The notes: a model not told the origin generated them from the letters alone. Shown: positions 13,208-26,790, counted from the first letter of the stretch. The stretch is DNA of 64,000 nucleotides from Carallia brachiata (GCA_021464245.1 JADCRB010000067.1:2759908-2823907), one strand, 5' to 3'. Translations and numbers: made by a program.

Positions 13208-13629
13208 GCCATTTGTTTTTGTGCGTTCAGCACCACACGACTTTGCAGGGCGAATAGCAGGAAGCTGTAAATTCACTTGGAACTTCTGTCCTTGGAATAC
13301 TTCACTCGAAAACTCAATGAATTAATGCTTACTTTTCTCTATTCGATTTTCGGCTTTAATTAATTTAACTGCAGACGGTTGAAAAACAGAAGTGAAGGGA
13401 TTCATTGCATTTTCTTTTTTCTAGTGTAATTTATGTTTTCCAGATGAGTGAAGTTTCATGGGCAGAGAAGATGAGCTAGAGGAGACTTAAATACAAGTTC
13501 TTATGTAAATCCAGTGATCCACGCGTTAAAAAATAATTTTTTAAAAAAATTGGAAACTTTCTTACCGAATTTTACACTAATCTAAATAATAAGAGTAATA
13601 TGTATATATTTTTAATGCTAAGTCCCTTA

Positions 13630-14608
13630 GGGTACGTTTGTTTTATGGGATATGATAGGATAAGATAGGTTATTGGCCAATTATCTCATCTTATCCCTTG
13701 TTTGGTTGATTAATAAAATATGTATATGATAAATTAGTGTAGGCTTACAGGGGATAGTACTATCTCTCTAACTCTAATGAGCTAGTCTATCTCATATGGT
13801 GGACTAGTGTTAATAAATTATATGTTTATTAAAATATCATTTTAATTAAAATAAATTTTAAATATTTATTAAAAATTTAACATAAAATTTAAAAATTCAT
13901 TTTTCTCTCATCTTCTCTGTCTTCCTCTCTCTCTCTCACTCCTCGTCTCTCTCTCTCTCCTCCTCTTCTCTCTCTCAATCTTTGTCTCTCTCTCTTCCCT
14001 TTCTCTCTCCTCCCTCTTCTCTCTCTCACTCCTCATCTCTCTCTCTCTTCCCTTTCTCTCCCCTCCCTCCTCCTTCCTCCCTTCCTTTCTCCCTCCTCAC
14101 TCTCTCTCTCTCTCTCTCTCGTGCTCTTTCTTTCTTTTTTTTCCATATAAATTTGAAAATTTATCTCTTAAAATTTATTTAATTTTTTCTCAAAAATTAA
14201 AAAAATATTAATCTTTTTTTTTATATTTTAAAATTTATTTGTATAAATAAAATTAATACTTAATTTTAAAAAATATTTTTTTATATAAAATTGAAAAATT
14301 ATAAACAGTATAATGTATAATAATATATAAAATAAATATTAATTTTATTACTTAATTTTAATTATTTTTAATAAAAATATTAAAATTAATAGTAAATGTA
14401 AATTAATTATTTTTAAGGATAAAAAAGTAATTTTAATATACTATACTATTCTATCTCATATTATCCAAATATTGAATAGAATAATTATTATATACTATTT
14501 GATTATATTCAAATATAATATAAACTAGTAATCTAGTCTATATATTATACTATATTAATTTATACTATCGTATACCGTACTGTCTAATCTGTATACCAAA
14601 CGCACCTT
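13630..14608. mobile_element. Non-autonomous DNA transposon-like element with short inverted ends
   Basis: The left end GGGTACGTTTGTTTTATGGG mirrors the right end, which reads AGGTGCGTTTGGTATAC on the minus strand. This G-G-T-R-C-G-T-T-T-G terminal pattern is common in plant hAT-like and related MITEs. The interior has no coding capacity and consists of a long CT-rich block (13900-14140) and very AT-rich DNA. Boundaries are by eye, and no target-site duplication was confirmed. Confidence 0.5.
13900..14140. repeat. CT-rich low-complexity tract
   Basis: About 240 bases of CTCTCT and TCC runs on the plus strand inside the element at 13630-14608, including an uninterrupted (CT)n stretch near 14100-14120. 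It has short apparent open frames of Ser/Leu/Pro that are not genes. Confidence 0.85.
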
Positions 14609-16249
14609 TGGGCTTTTTTGTTTACAGAGTTTCTCTGTCTGCCGAACTCTTTGTAATGGTTTCCTGTTTTCCTACCGTGCCAATTGCAGCATCAAAAACA
14701 TCTTTTGCTTATTTTGTTCTGTTTGTTCTTCTGGAAAAAAATAAACAAAAATCTTGCAAGCATATGTACGTATCGGCTAAGATCAGTTACTTTGAAACTA
14801 ACGACTCATATCACTTACTAAAGTGAGATCATGAGATTTTTTCCTTACCAAAATAAACTTGTATTTTAAATGGAATTTTTATTGGGCTGGGCATGTGTTT
14901 TGATTGCATGATGATTTGGAAAGGTCGGTGGCACAGTGAAGTCTGCTTGGGCATTTACAGCTTGGATGTAGCCGTTGAAAATATTTAAAACATAAGCACT
15001 AATTTTAGTTCAATTAGTTAAAGGTATATATTTTTAACTCTCGTATTTAGAGATCAAACATCAGATTTGATGTTTACCTTCCCACGCTGGGCTGGACAAA
15101 AGATATATATATATCATTAAAACAATTATTAAACTGCCGGCCTCTCAAGCGAAGTTACAAGCCCCATCCAAGTTGTCTGCATTTTTCCAATATTTTCTTT
15201 TCTTCCCTTTCATTCAACGCAATCTTGAACGACCTTTAATCTGAATTTATTGGCTTTCGAGAAGAACTTCTTTATTTATGTTTCAATTTTGATGAATAAC
15301 TTTTCATTCAAGATCCTGCCGCAACATCAGTTACGAAAGTTTAATTCGTTGGTTTCCTTTCCTTCTCTCCTCGTTAGGGTCAAATTGATGAATACTATGA
15401 TCCCAAGAAAAATTTTCGCCCTCCAAACCAAGGTTTTCCCATTTCTATTCTCTTTTTATTTTTCTTAATTCACTCATAGATTATATATACTATGTAGTAC
15501 ATTGTGTGTCTTCTGCTTGGTTATCACGAAAAAACAACGATGAAAATAGAAGAGAACAAATGAATGGAATATTTGTTTTCAATAAATCTTGAATAGTTTG
15601 AATGGTCTGTTGGGTAATACAACGGTGATTTGCTTGTTGGGTGAGATTCTGTTTTCCTTTCCGTTCGTGTGCACATAGGATATTTTAAGGTTGTTTTTAT
15701 ACTATATTATTTCTTGTTTGCACGTTTGTCTGCCCAAAAACAAAAAGAAAAATAATTATGGGTTTTCGCTTTGTTAATCTTTTTCTTTTTTGGGTACATG
15801 GCAAATGCGCACTTTCTTAATCTTTACTAACTTCATCATGAAGTTTGTCACATTCCGAAGGTGCAATGCATGCTTCTTGTTTGAAATGTTTTTGCTTGAT
15901 TTTTCTTTCTTGCACTGCGAGATTTAACTGACTATATTCTTTAGTCAGTGTGAGAGCTCAATGCAATTTTGGAGTCAGATTCGTATGAGCTACCATTGTG
16001 TTAGGAAGAAAAGTTAAAGGCAGTATTATAGGAACATTTATTCTATATTTTTACGCAGTTATTATTTAGAATAGATATGATTGGGTGGAATTATTTTTAG
16101 TTTTAAATATTTTTTCATCTATTAAGATGAGCCAATTGGGTCTTAAATTATGTAATGGGATAATTCTCTATATTTTATAAATTTCATATCTCATATTTTG
16201 TTAAAAACCTTAATCTTTTTTTTGTTGAACTTGAAAAATATATTCATCA

Positions 16250-16550
16250 TGAGTATTTTGGTAATCGAATATGCGGATTGATGCACGAGGAAACTTCCTT
16301 TTTATGTTTCTCATTCAACCTAATCCACAAAAAGATACTCCACCAAAGTACTGTTGGATCCGAGCGAGTTTTTTCCAAACCGACTATGGTAATTGCCGAG
16401 TCTGAAAGTAGTACTGCGTGTGCATAGATCAACTGACAACTAAAGAAAAAACATTGCCTTCAAACGCAGTTATTGAAACTCGAATCCGAGTCAGATATGA
16501 GAGAGATAAATCAAATTACCATCAAACTACTATTTTAGGTAAAAAAAATT
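16250..16550. repeat. Dispersed repeat, copy 1
   Basis: About 200-300 bases aligning by eye, at roughly two-thirds identity, with 26840-27135. Shared landmarks in the same order are a GTACTGTT-GGAT/AGAT segment, then CCAAACCGACTATGGTA against TCAAACCGATTATAGTA, then GATCAACTGACAA against AGTCAACTGACAA. There is no coding content. It is probably an old non-autonomous element. Confidence 0.5.
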
Positions 16551-16814
16551 TAATTTCTAACCACTGGAAGTGTGTTTAATGTATTTCTTTTTATTTTTTA
16601 GAATAAATATAATTTGTTTTGATTAAGAAAAAAAATAATACCTCGTAATTCTATCAAGTAACACTACACTCATCAGACGAGAGTAAATTTATCTTCATTG
16701 AACTTTTCAATTGAGATTCCAATGCAAAATCTTTGACTAAGTAATAGAGGAACCTTCTGCTGGACTCCCAATATTCATGTTTTCACTTGTTTTTTTTGTT
16801 TTTTTGTTTTTGGG

Positions 16815-17300
16815 TCATTATGGAGGCCCAAGGCCGAAATCAGAGCGTCACTGCAACTTTAGCCCTCTAGGCCATTTCACCCCAATTTGATTCTGACGCA
16901 GCAACTCTAGCATGTCATTGGGTGGCTGCATCAGCATGTGCAAAGCCCCACACAGCCCATAAGCCAAGTTTTCCAGCCCCTCTGCCAACTGGTTGCGTTC
17001 ATCAAAATTTCAGAGACCCAATGCAAGGGGTCCGTAACCAAGATCCATTAGGGCCTTTTTGTCCGGGCCACCAGCGTTCTCGTGGACCCGCTAACAGAAA
17101 ATTCTGTCACGCCGTTCCCCGGTTACGCTCGATTTGTTTGAAAGCTTTCAACTTATGCATACGACGTCGGATAATTTTCTCCAAAACGTGCTCGGGAAGA
17201 GCTAAAGGCGCCGAGACGGTGCAGCAGACCAAAAAAGCAAACGAAAGAGGCGGAGTAGCGGCGGTGGAACCTTAGGGAGTTGGGGGAAAGCAAGAGAAGT
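16815..17300 (+). promoter_or_regulatory. Promoter and leader of CPSF100
   Basis: GC-richer stretch before the CPSF100 ATG, with several GGCCCA/GGGCC-type site II motifs (for example GAGGCCCAAGG near 16822, AGGGCC near 17051 and CGGGCCACC near 17067) and an ACGACGTCGG near 17161. Site II motifs typify broadly expressed plant genes. No convincing TATA box was seen. Confidence 0.45.
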
Positions 17301-20300
17301 ATGGGGACATCGGTGCAAGTAACACCGCTATGCGGAGCGTACAACGAGAATGCACTGTCATACTTGGTCTCCATCGACGGCTTCAATTTCTTAATCGATT
17401 GCGGCTGGAACGACCAGTTCGATCCCCGTCTTCTTGAACCTCTTTCCAGGTCTCCCTCCATTATTTTCTGTTATATTTTATTTTCGTTTTATTTTATAAA
17501 CCTAAAATTTCAATTTGTTTTTTCTTTTTGGTTTTTTTTTTTTGGTTTTTTATTTTTTTTTTCTTGCAGAGTAGCTTCGACGATAGATGCGGTGTTGTTA
17601 TCGCATCCAGATACGCTTCACTTAGGGGCATTTCCATATGCAATGAAGGAGTGTGGCCTCTCGGCTCCTGTTTATTGCACGGAGCCGGTGTACAGACTGG
17701 GCCTGCTCACTATGTACGATCAGTATCTATCCCACAAGGTCAAATTTTCCGTGCTTCTGTTGTTGTTTTCAGTTTTTAAGTTCGGTTAGTTTATGTTTTG
17801 TTGCTATTTAGTGGAAAACTGGCTGGTGGCTGTGCTTTGCTTTAACGCGTGGAGTGGAAGATTTGATTTGTATTGATATGTTGGTGAATTTCTTCTAGGG
17901 CAGGCAGTTTCGGAGTTTAAATTGTTTACTCTGGATGATATTGATGCCGCTTTCCAGCATGTCACTAGGCTGACTTATTCCCAAAATCATCACCTTTCAG
18001 GTTATTTGTCTTTCTTTGAATTTTTGCAGTGATTTTTTTTTTATAAATTTTTGGGCCTAATTCGTGTTAAACACCAAATTGTTGTCTTTTCTAATGGGCG
18101 TGGGATTGGCACTCTCTGTCATGTCGTTGCTCTGAGTGTTGGATTGATGCAAATGTAGCCAAAATTAAAGGGCGTTTAGTAGCAGAAAGAAAATAATGTA
18201 ATACATGTATTATCTCCTTCATTTGGAATTGTGTCTCTTTGGGGGAAAACCTATGTTTCCATGTTTTGTACCAGTACAGGTCAATGTTCAATTAAGCATA
18301 TTTAGCTGTTTTCTTTTGTTGCTCAGATGATCCCCCGTCCCATGTGAATTCCTTATTTTGATGTGGACAATGTTGTACCACGTATTAGGAAAAGGAGAGG
18401 GCATTGTTATCTCTCCCCATGTGGCTGGACATCTCCTCGGGGGTACTATCTGGAAGATATCAAAGGATGGAGAGGACGTTTTGTATGCTGTTGACTTCAA
18501 CCATCGCAAAGAAAGGTTAGCCCTGCTAACCTCTTTGTCTTTTCTTGCATTTAAAATTGTGCAATAAACAAGAGAAATGGCTTCTAGTTCTGTGAGTTTT
18601 TCAGGCATTTGAATGGAACTGTTCTGGAGTCTTTTGTCCGGCCTGCTGTTCTAATAACTGATGCCTACAATGCTTTAAGTAATCAGCCTCCTAGACAGCA
18701 AAGAGACAAAGAATTTCTAGGTACTTTATCTTTAGGATATTGGAAATTTGTTTTATCACTGTAGTTTGTGCTTTCTCCAGCACCATGTTATTTTACTTTG
18801 TCGCATTGGAAGTATCCACCTTTTCATTCCTGCACATTGTGAATCTGTCATTAATATTTATGTAAAGCTCCCTCCAGTTTAACCTTATTTCGTTGTTGTG
18901 CATTTCCTGCCCCTCCAATGTTTTAGAGAAGACTATTTTAAAAACTCTTGAAGCTGGCGGAAATGTATTACTTCCAGTCGATACTGCTGGGAGAGCATTG
19001 GAACTTATGTTGATATTGGAACAGGTTAGTAAGGAACATAACATGAAAAGCACCATGATTTTGGATAAATCATATTTCAATCATAAAGTACACGTCCTCA
19101 TGCTTATTGCAGTTTTGGGCACAACGTCTCTTGAACTATCCCATATTTTTTCTCACATATGTTGCTTCAAGCACCATTGACTATGTCAAGAGTTTCTTGG
19201 AGTGGATGAGTGATTCAATAGCAAAGTCTTTCGAAACATCACGTGATAATGCGTTCCTTCTGAGGTAAGTGTTTCTTTCACACGGTAAGGTTTTATCTTT
19301 TCATGCAGCGAGAGTGAAATTATAACATATTTCTTCCACACAAGCTTTCATTCCTATCTGCATTGATACTTGTGGCATGTAAGCTCATAATTACTAATTT
19401 TAGTTGATATCCACTTAACAGTGAAATTATTATGACAAATTTTGCAGATATGTGACACTTCTAATCAACAAGAGTGAACTTGATAATGCTCCAAGTGGTC
19501 CAAAGGTTAGATTCCCACTGACATTTGAAGAATATGTTCATTAGATTTGAGAATGTTTGCTTATGACGTCCTATTTAGGTTGTTCTAGCCTCCATGGCAA
19601 GTTTGGAAGCAGGTTTTTCTCATGATATTTTTGTTGAATGGGCCGCTGATGCTAAGAATGTGGTGCTTTTTACAGAGAGAGGCCAGGTACAATCTTTCTA
19701 TTGACAACTGTTGAGCAGGCTTCTGACGTTTTATTTCTTATGGAATATTTATAAGTATTGAAATATTTGATTGATGGTTGTTTGTCAATCAAAACTTTTT
19801 CATGATAGAGTTAATGTTCTTGGATATCTTGTGCTCAAAACCAAAAGTCTCAGATATTACCGTTATCTTTTGTTGTAGCTGTTGAAATCAAATTTCATAC
19901 ATGTACAGACATTATTATGTGTGTTCTACTTTCTGAATTGAGTAATTGGTTCCTTGCTCTTTGATTCCTGGCAAGGACTTGTTTTGCTTCCTGACAAGGG
20001 AGAAAAAGGTAGAAAAGAAGAATTGTTTTGCTGCAATGTTTTGTCCTAATTTATATTATGTCCTGGTGGATTGCTGGAAAAGATGTCATCAGTGTTGCTA
20101 TTTTTCAATGATTATAGTTAAACATTGACACCTTGCCCTGTATTTGTAGTATGGTACATTGGCCCGCTCGCTTCAGTCAGATCCTCCCCCAAAGGCTGTT
20201 AAAGTGACCATGTCAAAGAGGATTCCTTTGGTTGGTGATGAATTAATTGCTTATGAAGAAGAGCAGAAGAGATTGAAAGAGGAAGAAGAGTTGAAAGCCA

Positions 20301-23300
20301 GTCTGATAAAAGAAGAGGAATCAAAAGTCTCTCACGATAGCAGTTTGAGTGATCCAATGGTTATTGATTCCAGCAATGCAAATGCCTCACTAGATGGTAC
20401 TCTACATGTAGAAATTGATAAAATACCACTGCAATTTCACCTTTAGGGAATGACTTTTGATTATATTATGTCTCCTAAATGATAAAACTTGTAGCATATA
20501 ACTAAATGTACTCAACTGGTAATTGCATGTTGCAGTTGTTGGTTTACATAGGAGTGGGTACCGGGACATATTAATTGATGGATTTGTTCCTCCAACCACC
20601 AGTGTTGCCCCAATGTTTCCGTGCTATGAAAATACCTCAGAGTGGGATGATTTTGGAGAAGTCATAAATCCTGATGATTATATAATGAAGGAAGAGGACA
20701 TGGATCAAGCAGCTATGCAAGTGAGTTTTCTATGTATATCCCTGATGGGCATTATGGTTATTCCTCATTGAAAGTGTACTTTTTTTTCTTACTGCTATAT
20801 TTTTCTGCTCATGTTTTCCTAACCTAGGGCTTGTAGATTTAAACTTTCAAAACTGCAATGACGAGTCAACTCTCTGGAACAAGTTATAGATACTGATCCA
20901 GAAATGGCTTTGGAGTTTTTTTGTTTTTTCTTTAATAGTTGCAGTATGCTTTCCTTGTTTTTGTCAACTGTTTACAATGCTAGTGAAACCTATAGATGAG
21001 GCAGCGTACACTTTTTTGTATGTGGGATTTGGAGAACTGTGCTGATTCTAGAATTGAAACTTGCAAGTATTTTTGTGATTATTTGGGACATATAATCAGT
21101 TTTAGCTGCAAAAAAGGAGAAGGGTTTTTTTTTTTCACCATGGCTGTTTCTTGTTATAAGTGTACAACAGTAATGATTTTACAATAAGCTTAGAAGAACT
21201 GATGCTTGCCCCTTTGTTGAACACTGTGTGGCTTATGAAGAATCAAAGAGAGGGAATAATCAAATTTGGTTATGACATTAATGCTAAATGCTATTCAAGA
21301 TTACTGGCAGAGGTTCACGGAAAATTGATCAGTTGTTACATGTGAATGAATATTTTGTTTGTAGTGTTCATGTTATTGCCTTGGAACAAATTTTCTCATT
21401 GAACTCTGTATCCGGACATGTCAGCTATCAGTTTCCTAGCCATTTTGACCCATGCTTTACGTAGATTATCTGATGATATGTTTTCCATTTGTGCCAAAAT
21501 GGCTTTTAATTAACTTGTTTACTTTGACCTTTGTCTTATTGATGTTTTATCTAATATTCCAGTTATCATCTTAGGTTGGTGGTGATGTGGATGGAAGACT
21601 AGACGATGTGTCTGCTGGTTTGATACTTGATACCAGGCCTTCGAAAGTTGTGTCCAATGAATTAACTGTAAGTTTTGCTTAAGCTGTTTTGCGAAGGAAA
21701 CACAGATGATCTTTTCTGTTGTTTGTTCTATTGAAGATGCACAAAATGAGCTTATAATATTGATTGCTGATATGTTCTGCTGTGATTTGATCACAAAATG
21801 GTTTTGTACAAACATTTGACTTTGCACTGTAATGAAGTGACCCATGACTTAACACTTTATCTTCTCATGGGACTCTCTCTCTCCCTCTCCTTCTTTCTCT
21901 CCCCAAAGCATGCCTGAGAATGTGATAATGTTTTTGTCTCTTGAACTCTGCCTATCAGTGTATGGCTTGTTTCCTTTTCTGGGATTGAAATCATAATTTC
22001 TCTGTTTGTTGAATTTGTGCTCTACAATCATGTTTAGGTGCAAGTAAAGTGCCAGTTGATCTACATAGACTATGAGGGGCGTTCTGATGGACGATCAATT
22101 AAATCAATACTTGCTCACGTGTCCCCTCTGAAGTTGGTAAGAATGTCTCTTTCTTTCTTTTTTTTTTAACCTACTGGGTAGGTTTTCTTGTCAAGAACTG
22201 CTTTTACTGGAAGCTGAACATATGATGTTCCTTGATGGAATGATTTGATGCTTTTAAGCATTTCATCATGGCATGGCTTTTGTTTTGCTCTCTTATGCTA
22301 ATTTCATGAATTTAATGTATATTATGTTGCAATGAATGAATGGCAATGCTTCGTTATAAGCAGCTGTGCACTGTATTTCCTGAATAATGGAAGTCTTCTC
22401 CATGGTCATCTTATAAATTTTCTTTGATTTTGTCATATTTGTACATTTGTCCACTTCGATCAAGTGTATCAAGACAACCCAGGTCCACTCATTTAGTCTC
22501 ATATCAGAATAGATTGTAGTACTCACAGGAGTTATTTATGCAATTAACATTGTGCTTTATATTTTCCCTTTTTGGAGGTTTTGGTGCATGGATCAGCTGA
22601 GGCCACTGAACATTTGAAGCAGCACTGCTTGAAGCATGTTTGTCCTCACGTTTATGCGCCTCAGATTGAAGAGATGATTGATGTGACATCCGATTTGTGT
22701 GCTTACAAGGTATAATGGAGGAAAACCTTAAATCTCTTTGTCGACCTGAAATTTTTTGTGACTGTGTTTCAAATTCATCTCATTGACATGTAGGTACAAC
22801 TTTCTGAGAAACTGATGAGTAATGTGCTATTTAAAAAGGTATTGTTTCAGTATGACAGCATTTCATCATCTTTTATGATGATTGACAATAAACTTGTCAC
22901 TCGTTGCTCAATGTGTCTTGCATACTTGCAATTTCAGTTGGGAGATTATGAAATAGCTTGGATTGATTCTGAAGTAGGGAAGACAGAGACTGGCACACTG
23001 TCTTTACTGCCCAGCTCAAAGTCAGCGCCTCCTCATAAATCTGTGCTTGTCGGCGACTTGAAAATGGCAGATTTGAAACAGTTTCTTGCCAGCAAAGGTG
23101 TCCAGGTACTTCCGCCCACCTTGTTTCCCATCTTAACTGTATTCCACCGGCAATCCAAGTTTTCAGAAATTTTTATGGCAGTCTTTGGCCTCTGAATTGC
23201 AAAATGCTAAATTGATGTTATGATCTGAATTCTCGACTGTAGATTTTTTATTTCTCGTTCAATCTACAATGGATTTGGGATTCAGTATTGATAGTCTTTA

Positions 23301-23654
23301 CAGGCAGAATTTGCTGGTGGAGCATTGCGATGTGGAGAGCTTGTGACATTGCGTAAAGTTGGGCATGTAAGCCAGGTGTGAACTATTATATACCTGAATG
23401 TTAGAAGTGTTCCTTTCGCAGTGAAAGGGAAGGAGATCATGTTTGTCCTTCATCAAAATTCCATTATATTATTACATTCCCAGTTTTTTCATTTTGTGTT
23501 TGGAAAGCATCTTTAATTAATTAATGAATGTGTCCCGTAGGGCGGCGGCGGTGGGAGCGGTTCTGGCACTCAGCAAGTTGTCATTGAAGGCCCCTTATGC
23601 GAAGATTATTATAAGATTCGGGACTACCTTTATTCCCAATTTTATTTGCTTTAG
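17301..23654 (+). CDS. CPSF100: Cleavage and polyadenylation specificity factor subunit 2 (CPSF100)
   Basis: Nuclear scaffold subunit of the pre-mRNA 3'-end processing complex, partner of the endonuclease CPSF73. Eighteen exons: 17301-17449, 17570-17738, 17904-18000, 18389-18515, 18605-18720, 18927-19024, 19113-19264, 19448-19505, 19579-19686, 20150-20396, 20536-20720, 21575-21667, 22038-22136, 22578-22709, 22794-22838, 22938-23105, 23304-23375, 23541-23654. Phase is kept throughout and the product is 742 residues, the normal length. Domains in order: metallo-beta-lactamase fold, beta-CASP domain (about residues 220-370, containing the DTAGRALELMLILEQ helix), an acidic charged linker (YEEEQKRLKEEEELKAS), then the RMMBL and C-terminal region ending in YLYSQFYLL. 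The metal-binding HxHxDH signature is replaced by SHPDTLHLG, so it is the inactive paralogue. The start MGTSVQVTPL is the conserved N terminus. A glycine run (GGGGGSGSG) begins the last exon. Confidence 0.96.
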
Positions 23655-24768
23655 TTGACTGTCATGTGAGTTGGTCGATTACATATTCTTCATTAGCCAA
23701 CTTTTTAGCGTATGTCCTGAGTTTTGTCGTTTTGTTTTGCAGCCTTGAATTTTTGTGACCCCTTTTTTGTTTTTTTAACTTTAGTGAATTGGGTATCATG
23801 GTTTTTTCAAAGGAAAAAATTTGATAGTTTCACTTAAGTAGTTTTTAAGTGATATCATTTGTTTGATGATTGAATTCAAAAATAATAATAATAATAATAA
23901 TAATAAACAAATAAATTTTTAAATACTGTTAATTAGACTATATAGTTATTTTGAAGTTATTTAAGTGAAATCACTTAATATAATTTTTTTTTTTTAAAAA
24001 TATGATTTCATTGAATGTCTTGCTTTTGTAAGTTTCGGGACTAGAAAAAATAAGAATGAGTATATCCATGTCTTATAAATCTGGTCTTCACGTCTCATTT
24101 TGTGAATTCCGAACTTAAGAATGATGAATGATATCTAGGTCAAGTCAAAACCTAAGAATTAGAAATCTCCTCCAAATTTCCTAAACAACATGCAGCTCAT
24201 TTCCTTTGTAATTTAAGTCGTAATTTCCGCCCTTTGGAAATCGTTCAGACAATAGTCGATGGCATCTATGGCTGCCACGTGTACTCCAACCTAAAGTTCA
24301 AATCGTCCTGATAGTTCAGCTCCGAGCTTGGGTGTACAAACTAGATCGAAAACCAGGGGAAGTGCCCTTACTCCGTGTAAGTCAAAATGCAAGTGGAGAA
24401 TTCGGTTATAGATAGTTCATGTCACTCATCATTCTTGATAATGGATTGGTCTGGCTTACAAATTTTTGTTATGAAGGTAATTTTGGAATGATATTACATC
24501 CAGTGGCATATCCAAAGGCAACGTATTTGAGCATAAAGCAACTATGAAAATAATTCCAACACAGCTAACATACATTTCAGACTGAGAACTGCAAAGAGGA
24601 GAGTTCAACATTAATAATTGTCAACAACATTACAAAACCATCATTTGATTGAAAACAAAACGTTCTGAAGTGACAAATTCAGTCGCTAAATGGAAACATA
24701 GCAAACATCTTCTACAACTGGCTTCTAAATGCAAAATGAAGATTCCAGTCAATGCGCGCAAAGGCGGC
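23655..24768. other. Spacer between convergent CPSF100 and RPL36
   Basis: Both genes end here, so it holds their 3' UTRs. An (AAT)n microsatellite lies at about 23881-23907, followed by AT-rich sequence. A middle part (24170-24480) of mixed composition shows nothing I can identify. Confidence 0.6.
23881..23907. repeat. (AAT)n microsatellite
   Basis: About nine AAT units in the CPSF100 downstream region. Confidence 0.9.
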
Positions 24769-25524
24769 TCACTTCTTTTTCTCACCACCCCCAGTGGCCC
24801 TGCAAGAGGTATAACCAGAGAAAAATATAAGAAATTTGAACAACCTGGACCTTTTAAGAATGCCACAAGCATAAATGCTTGGAATTTAAATGCATTTCCA
24901 TGTCCATCAAACACCAATAAGTGAAAACCAATTAATCATTGAAATGTACCTCATCTTCCGAAGAACATTGCTCATCTCCTCGCGCTTCTTCTTTGCCCTC
25001 TTGTGTGTGCCCAACTTTCTCTTAGCTACCTTCAAGGCACGCTTATCCTTGCCAACTTTCAAAAGCTCAGTAATTCTCTTCTCATATGGTGCAAAACCAG
25101 CAACTTCCCTGATCAAACTCCTGACAAAGAGTACCCTTTTGCTTGTTTTCTGTACGTCAAGGATTCAAAAGAACAGATTGGACAAAATCAATTGAGATAT
25201 CACTGATCGATGCATGCCCAATGAGCTAAAACCCAAAAACAAACAAAAGACAGAACGATAATGAGTGCCCAATGTTCAGAAATCAACGCATGCTAGGTAG
25301 CATCTTTTTAACTTATTGTAGACAACCATCGAAAGTCGAAAATGCAATCTTATCACCAATTACCGCATAGACATTATTATCTGGTATAATTGAGGTCAGA
25401 TTTCTTAACCACATTGACTTACTCCTTTGCGATCAGATGGACGTGGAGCTAATTCTTTCCTGGTCACAACGTGCCCCTTGTTCAATCCCACAAAGAGCCC
25501 AGAATTCGGCTGTTTTGGAGCCAT
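24769..25524 (-). CDS. RPL36: 60S ribosomal protein L36 (eL36)
   Basis: Structural protein of the cytosolic large ribosomal subunit. Three coding exons on the minus strand: 25423-25524, 24950-25149 and 24769-24799, giving 110 residues, the family length. The N terminus [18 protein letters not shown], the central [18 protein letters not shown] and the basic end [17 protein letters not shown] are all diagnostic. The last exon codes only the final ten residues ([10 protein letters not shown], its first Arg split across the intron). A further intron lies in the 5' UTR (25528-25964), placed three bases before the ATG, a common arrangement in plant ribosomal protein genes. The gene is convergent with CPSF100. 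Confidence 0.97.
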
Positions 25525-25964
25525 CGCCTACACCAACAAAACCAATTCAGATTTCAGCATAAAATTTTGACTACAGAAGGCATCCATTCAAATGAATAGC
25601 AAATAGACATAGGTCATTAGTTTGCAATTGCACTCATTTTAGTCCAACCATTGGAGAAAATTCTAAACAAAAAAAAAAAAAAAATCGCAGCATCCTGACT
25701 TATTTCACCTCGCAATTGCTTGAGGGAAAGAAGTTTGCCTATCACTATTAGCCTCGCTAATTTTATCAGAAACACGCTCACAATGTCAAATTAAAACGAT
25801 GTCAAAAGCCCTGAAAAAAAGAGGGTCCAAAACGAATTCAAAACCAAAACGGGTTCCAGAACTGATTCAACAACAAGATCAAAGCAGGCGTGCTAATATA
25901 CAAAGATTTCAGTAACCAAACAGGAAAACAGTCTCCGATCCAGAGAGAGAGAGAAAGAGGATAC

Positions 25965-26042
25965 CTCACAACGGTCGCAGCAGCAAAGAAGTGAGGCGGG
26001 TCGTCAAGAAATTAGGGTTTTAGATTTGCAGTTCCTTTTATA
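25965..26042 (-). promoter_or_regulatory. RPL36 5' UTR exon, telo-box and TATA box
   Basis: On the minus strand a TATAAAAGG box occupies 26034-26042. About 14-22 bases downstream comes a telo-box, AAACCCTAA (26012-26020), and then the short non-coding exon ending at a GAG/GTATCC donor (25965). Telo-boxes close to the start site are a hallmark of plant translation genes. A start site near 26005-26010 is inferred from the TATA spacing. Confidence 0.75.
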
Positions 26043-26589
26043 CGCATAAACGGCGTGCAGAAGAGAAAATAATCAAAATATGTATGAATGTTGGGGGGTG
26101 ATTTGGTCATGTTTGGACAATTGTCTATAGACCCGGCCCATGACAAATGCCATGTTGTCTATGTTGATTTATATTCAAGTTACGTTTGGGTCAAACTGGC
26201 CCAAAAGAGGTATTATTCTTTATCATTTTCTTGCCAAGCCCATCTCAGGACCAACAATTTTTTTTTTTAAAAAAGCGTAGTGGCACGGCAAAATGGTGCC
26301 AATGATGATCGCCAACATTCCCACCTTTTTTTTATTTTTTATTTTTATTGTGTAATTTGTGGGATGAATTCGATAATATAGATATGCTTAATAAAGTATA
26401 TAGAAAATAAAAAATATATTTAATGAGATTTAATAATTTATTTATTTTTTATAATTTAATATATTTTTTATAATTTAATAATAATTTAGATTGCCATATA
26501 TACACTGTATGCCTTTCCTCACATTGAGGATTGAGAATTTGAGACTTTTTTTCTTTTAAGTCATGTTACGTGGACACAGAAAAAAAAAT

Positions 26590-26790
26590 GCGGAATGGAC
26601 AGAAAATTTTTTTTGTGTAACCAGCTGATTTATTTGTACAATTAAATACTTAATTTTTGCAATGAAAAAATAGATAAAAAATACTTTCAAATTTCGTTGC
26701 AATAATTCAGCGTCTCGTTGCATAAATAAGTTGATTGGTTGCACAAAAAATTTTTCTAATCTCTTTCCCATCCACCATATCCCATCTACC
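26590..26790. mobile_element. MITE-like inverted-repeat element, family with 28433-28643
   Basis: The left arm contains TTTTTTGTGTAACCAGCTGA. The right arm, read on the minus strand, contains TTTTTTGTGCAACCAATCAA. The stem is imperfect over roughly 40 bases. The centre has TTTCGTTGCAATAATT and CTCGTTGCATAAAT motifs that recur in the element at 28433-28643, which suggests a shared origin. Confidence 0.5.

Larger units (their letters stand above)
13208..17300. other. Intergenic spacer between SPPL1 and CPSF100
   Basis: It begins with the SPPL1 3' UTR. It holds a ~1 kb element with inverted ends (13630-14608) and one copy of a dispersed repeat (16250-16550). The last 450 bases are GC-richer and belong to the CPSF100 promoter and leader. 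I saw no further gene. Confidence 0.6.

Noticed and set aside
13982..14182. Open frame rich in Ser, Leu and Pro
   Set aside because: It is a translation of the CT-rich low-complexity tract.
15376..15431. Possible small exon reading GQIDEYYDPKKNFRPPNQ between AG and GT
   Set aside because: Looks protein-like, but no neighbouring exon fits and no family is recognised; best treated as chance.
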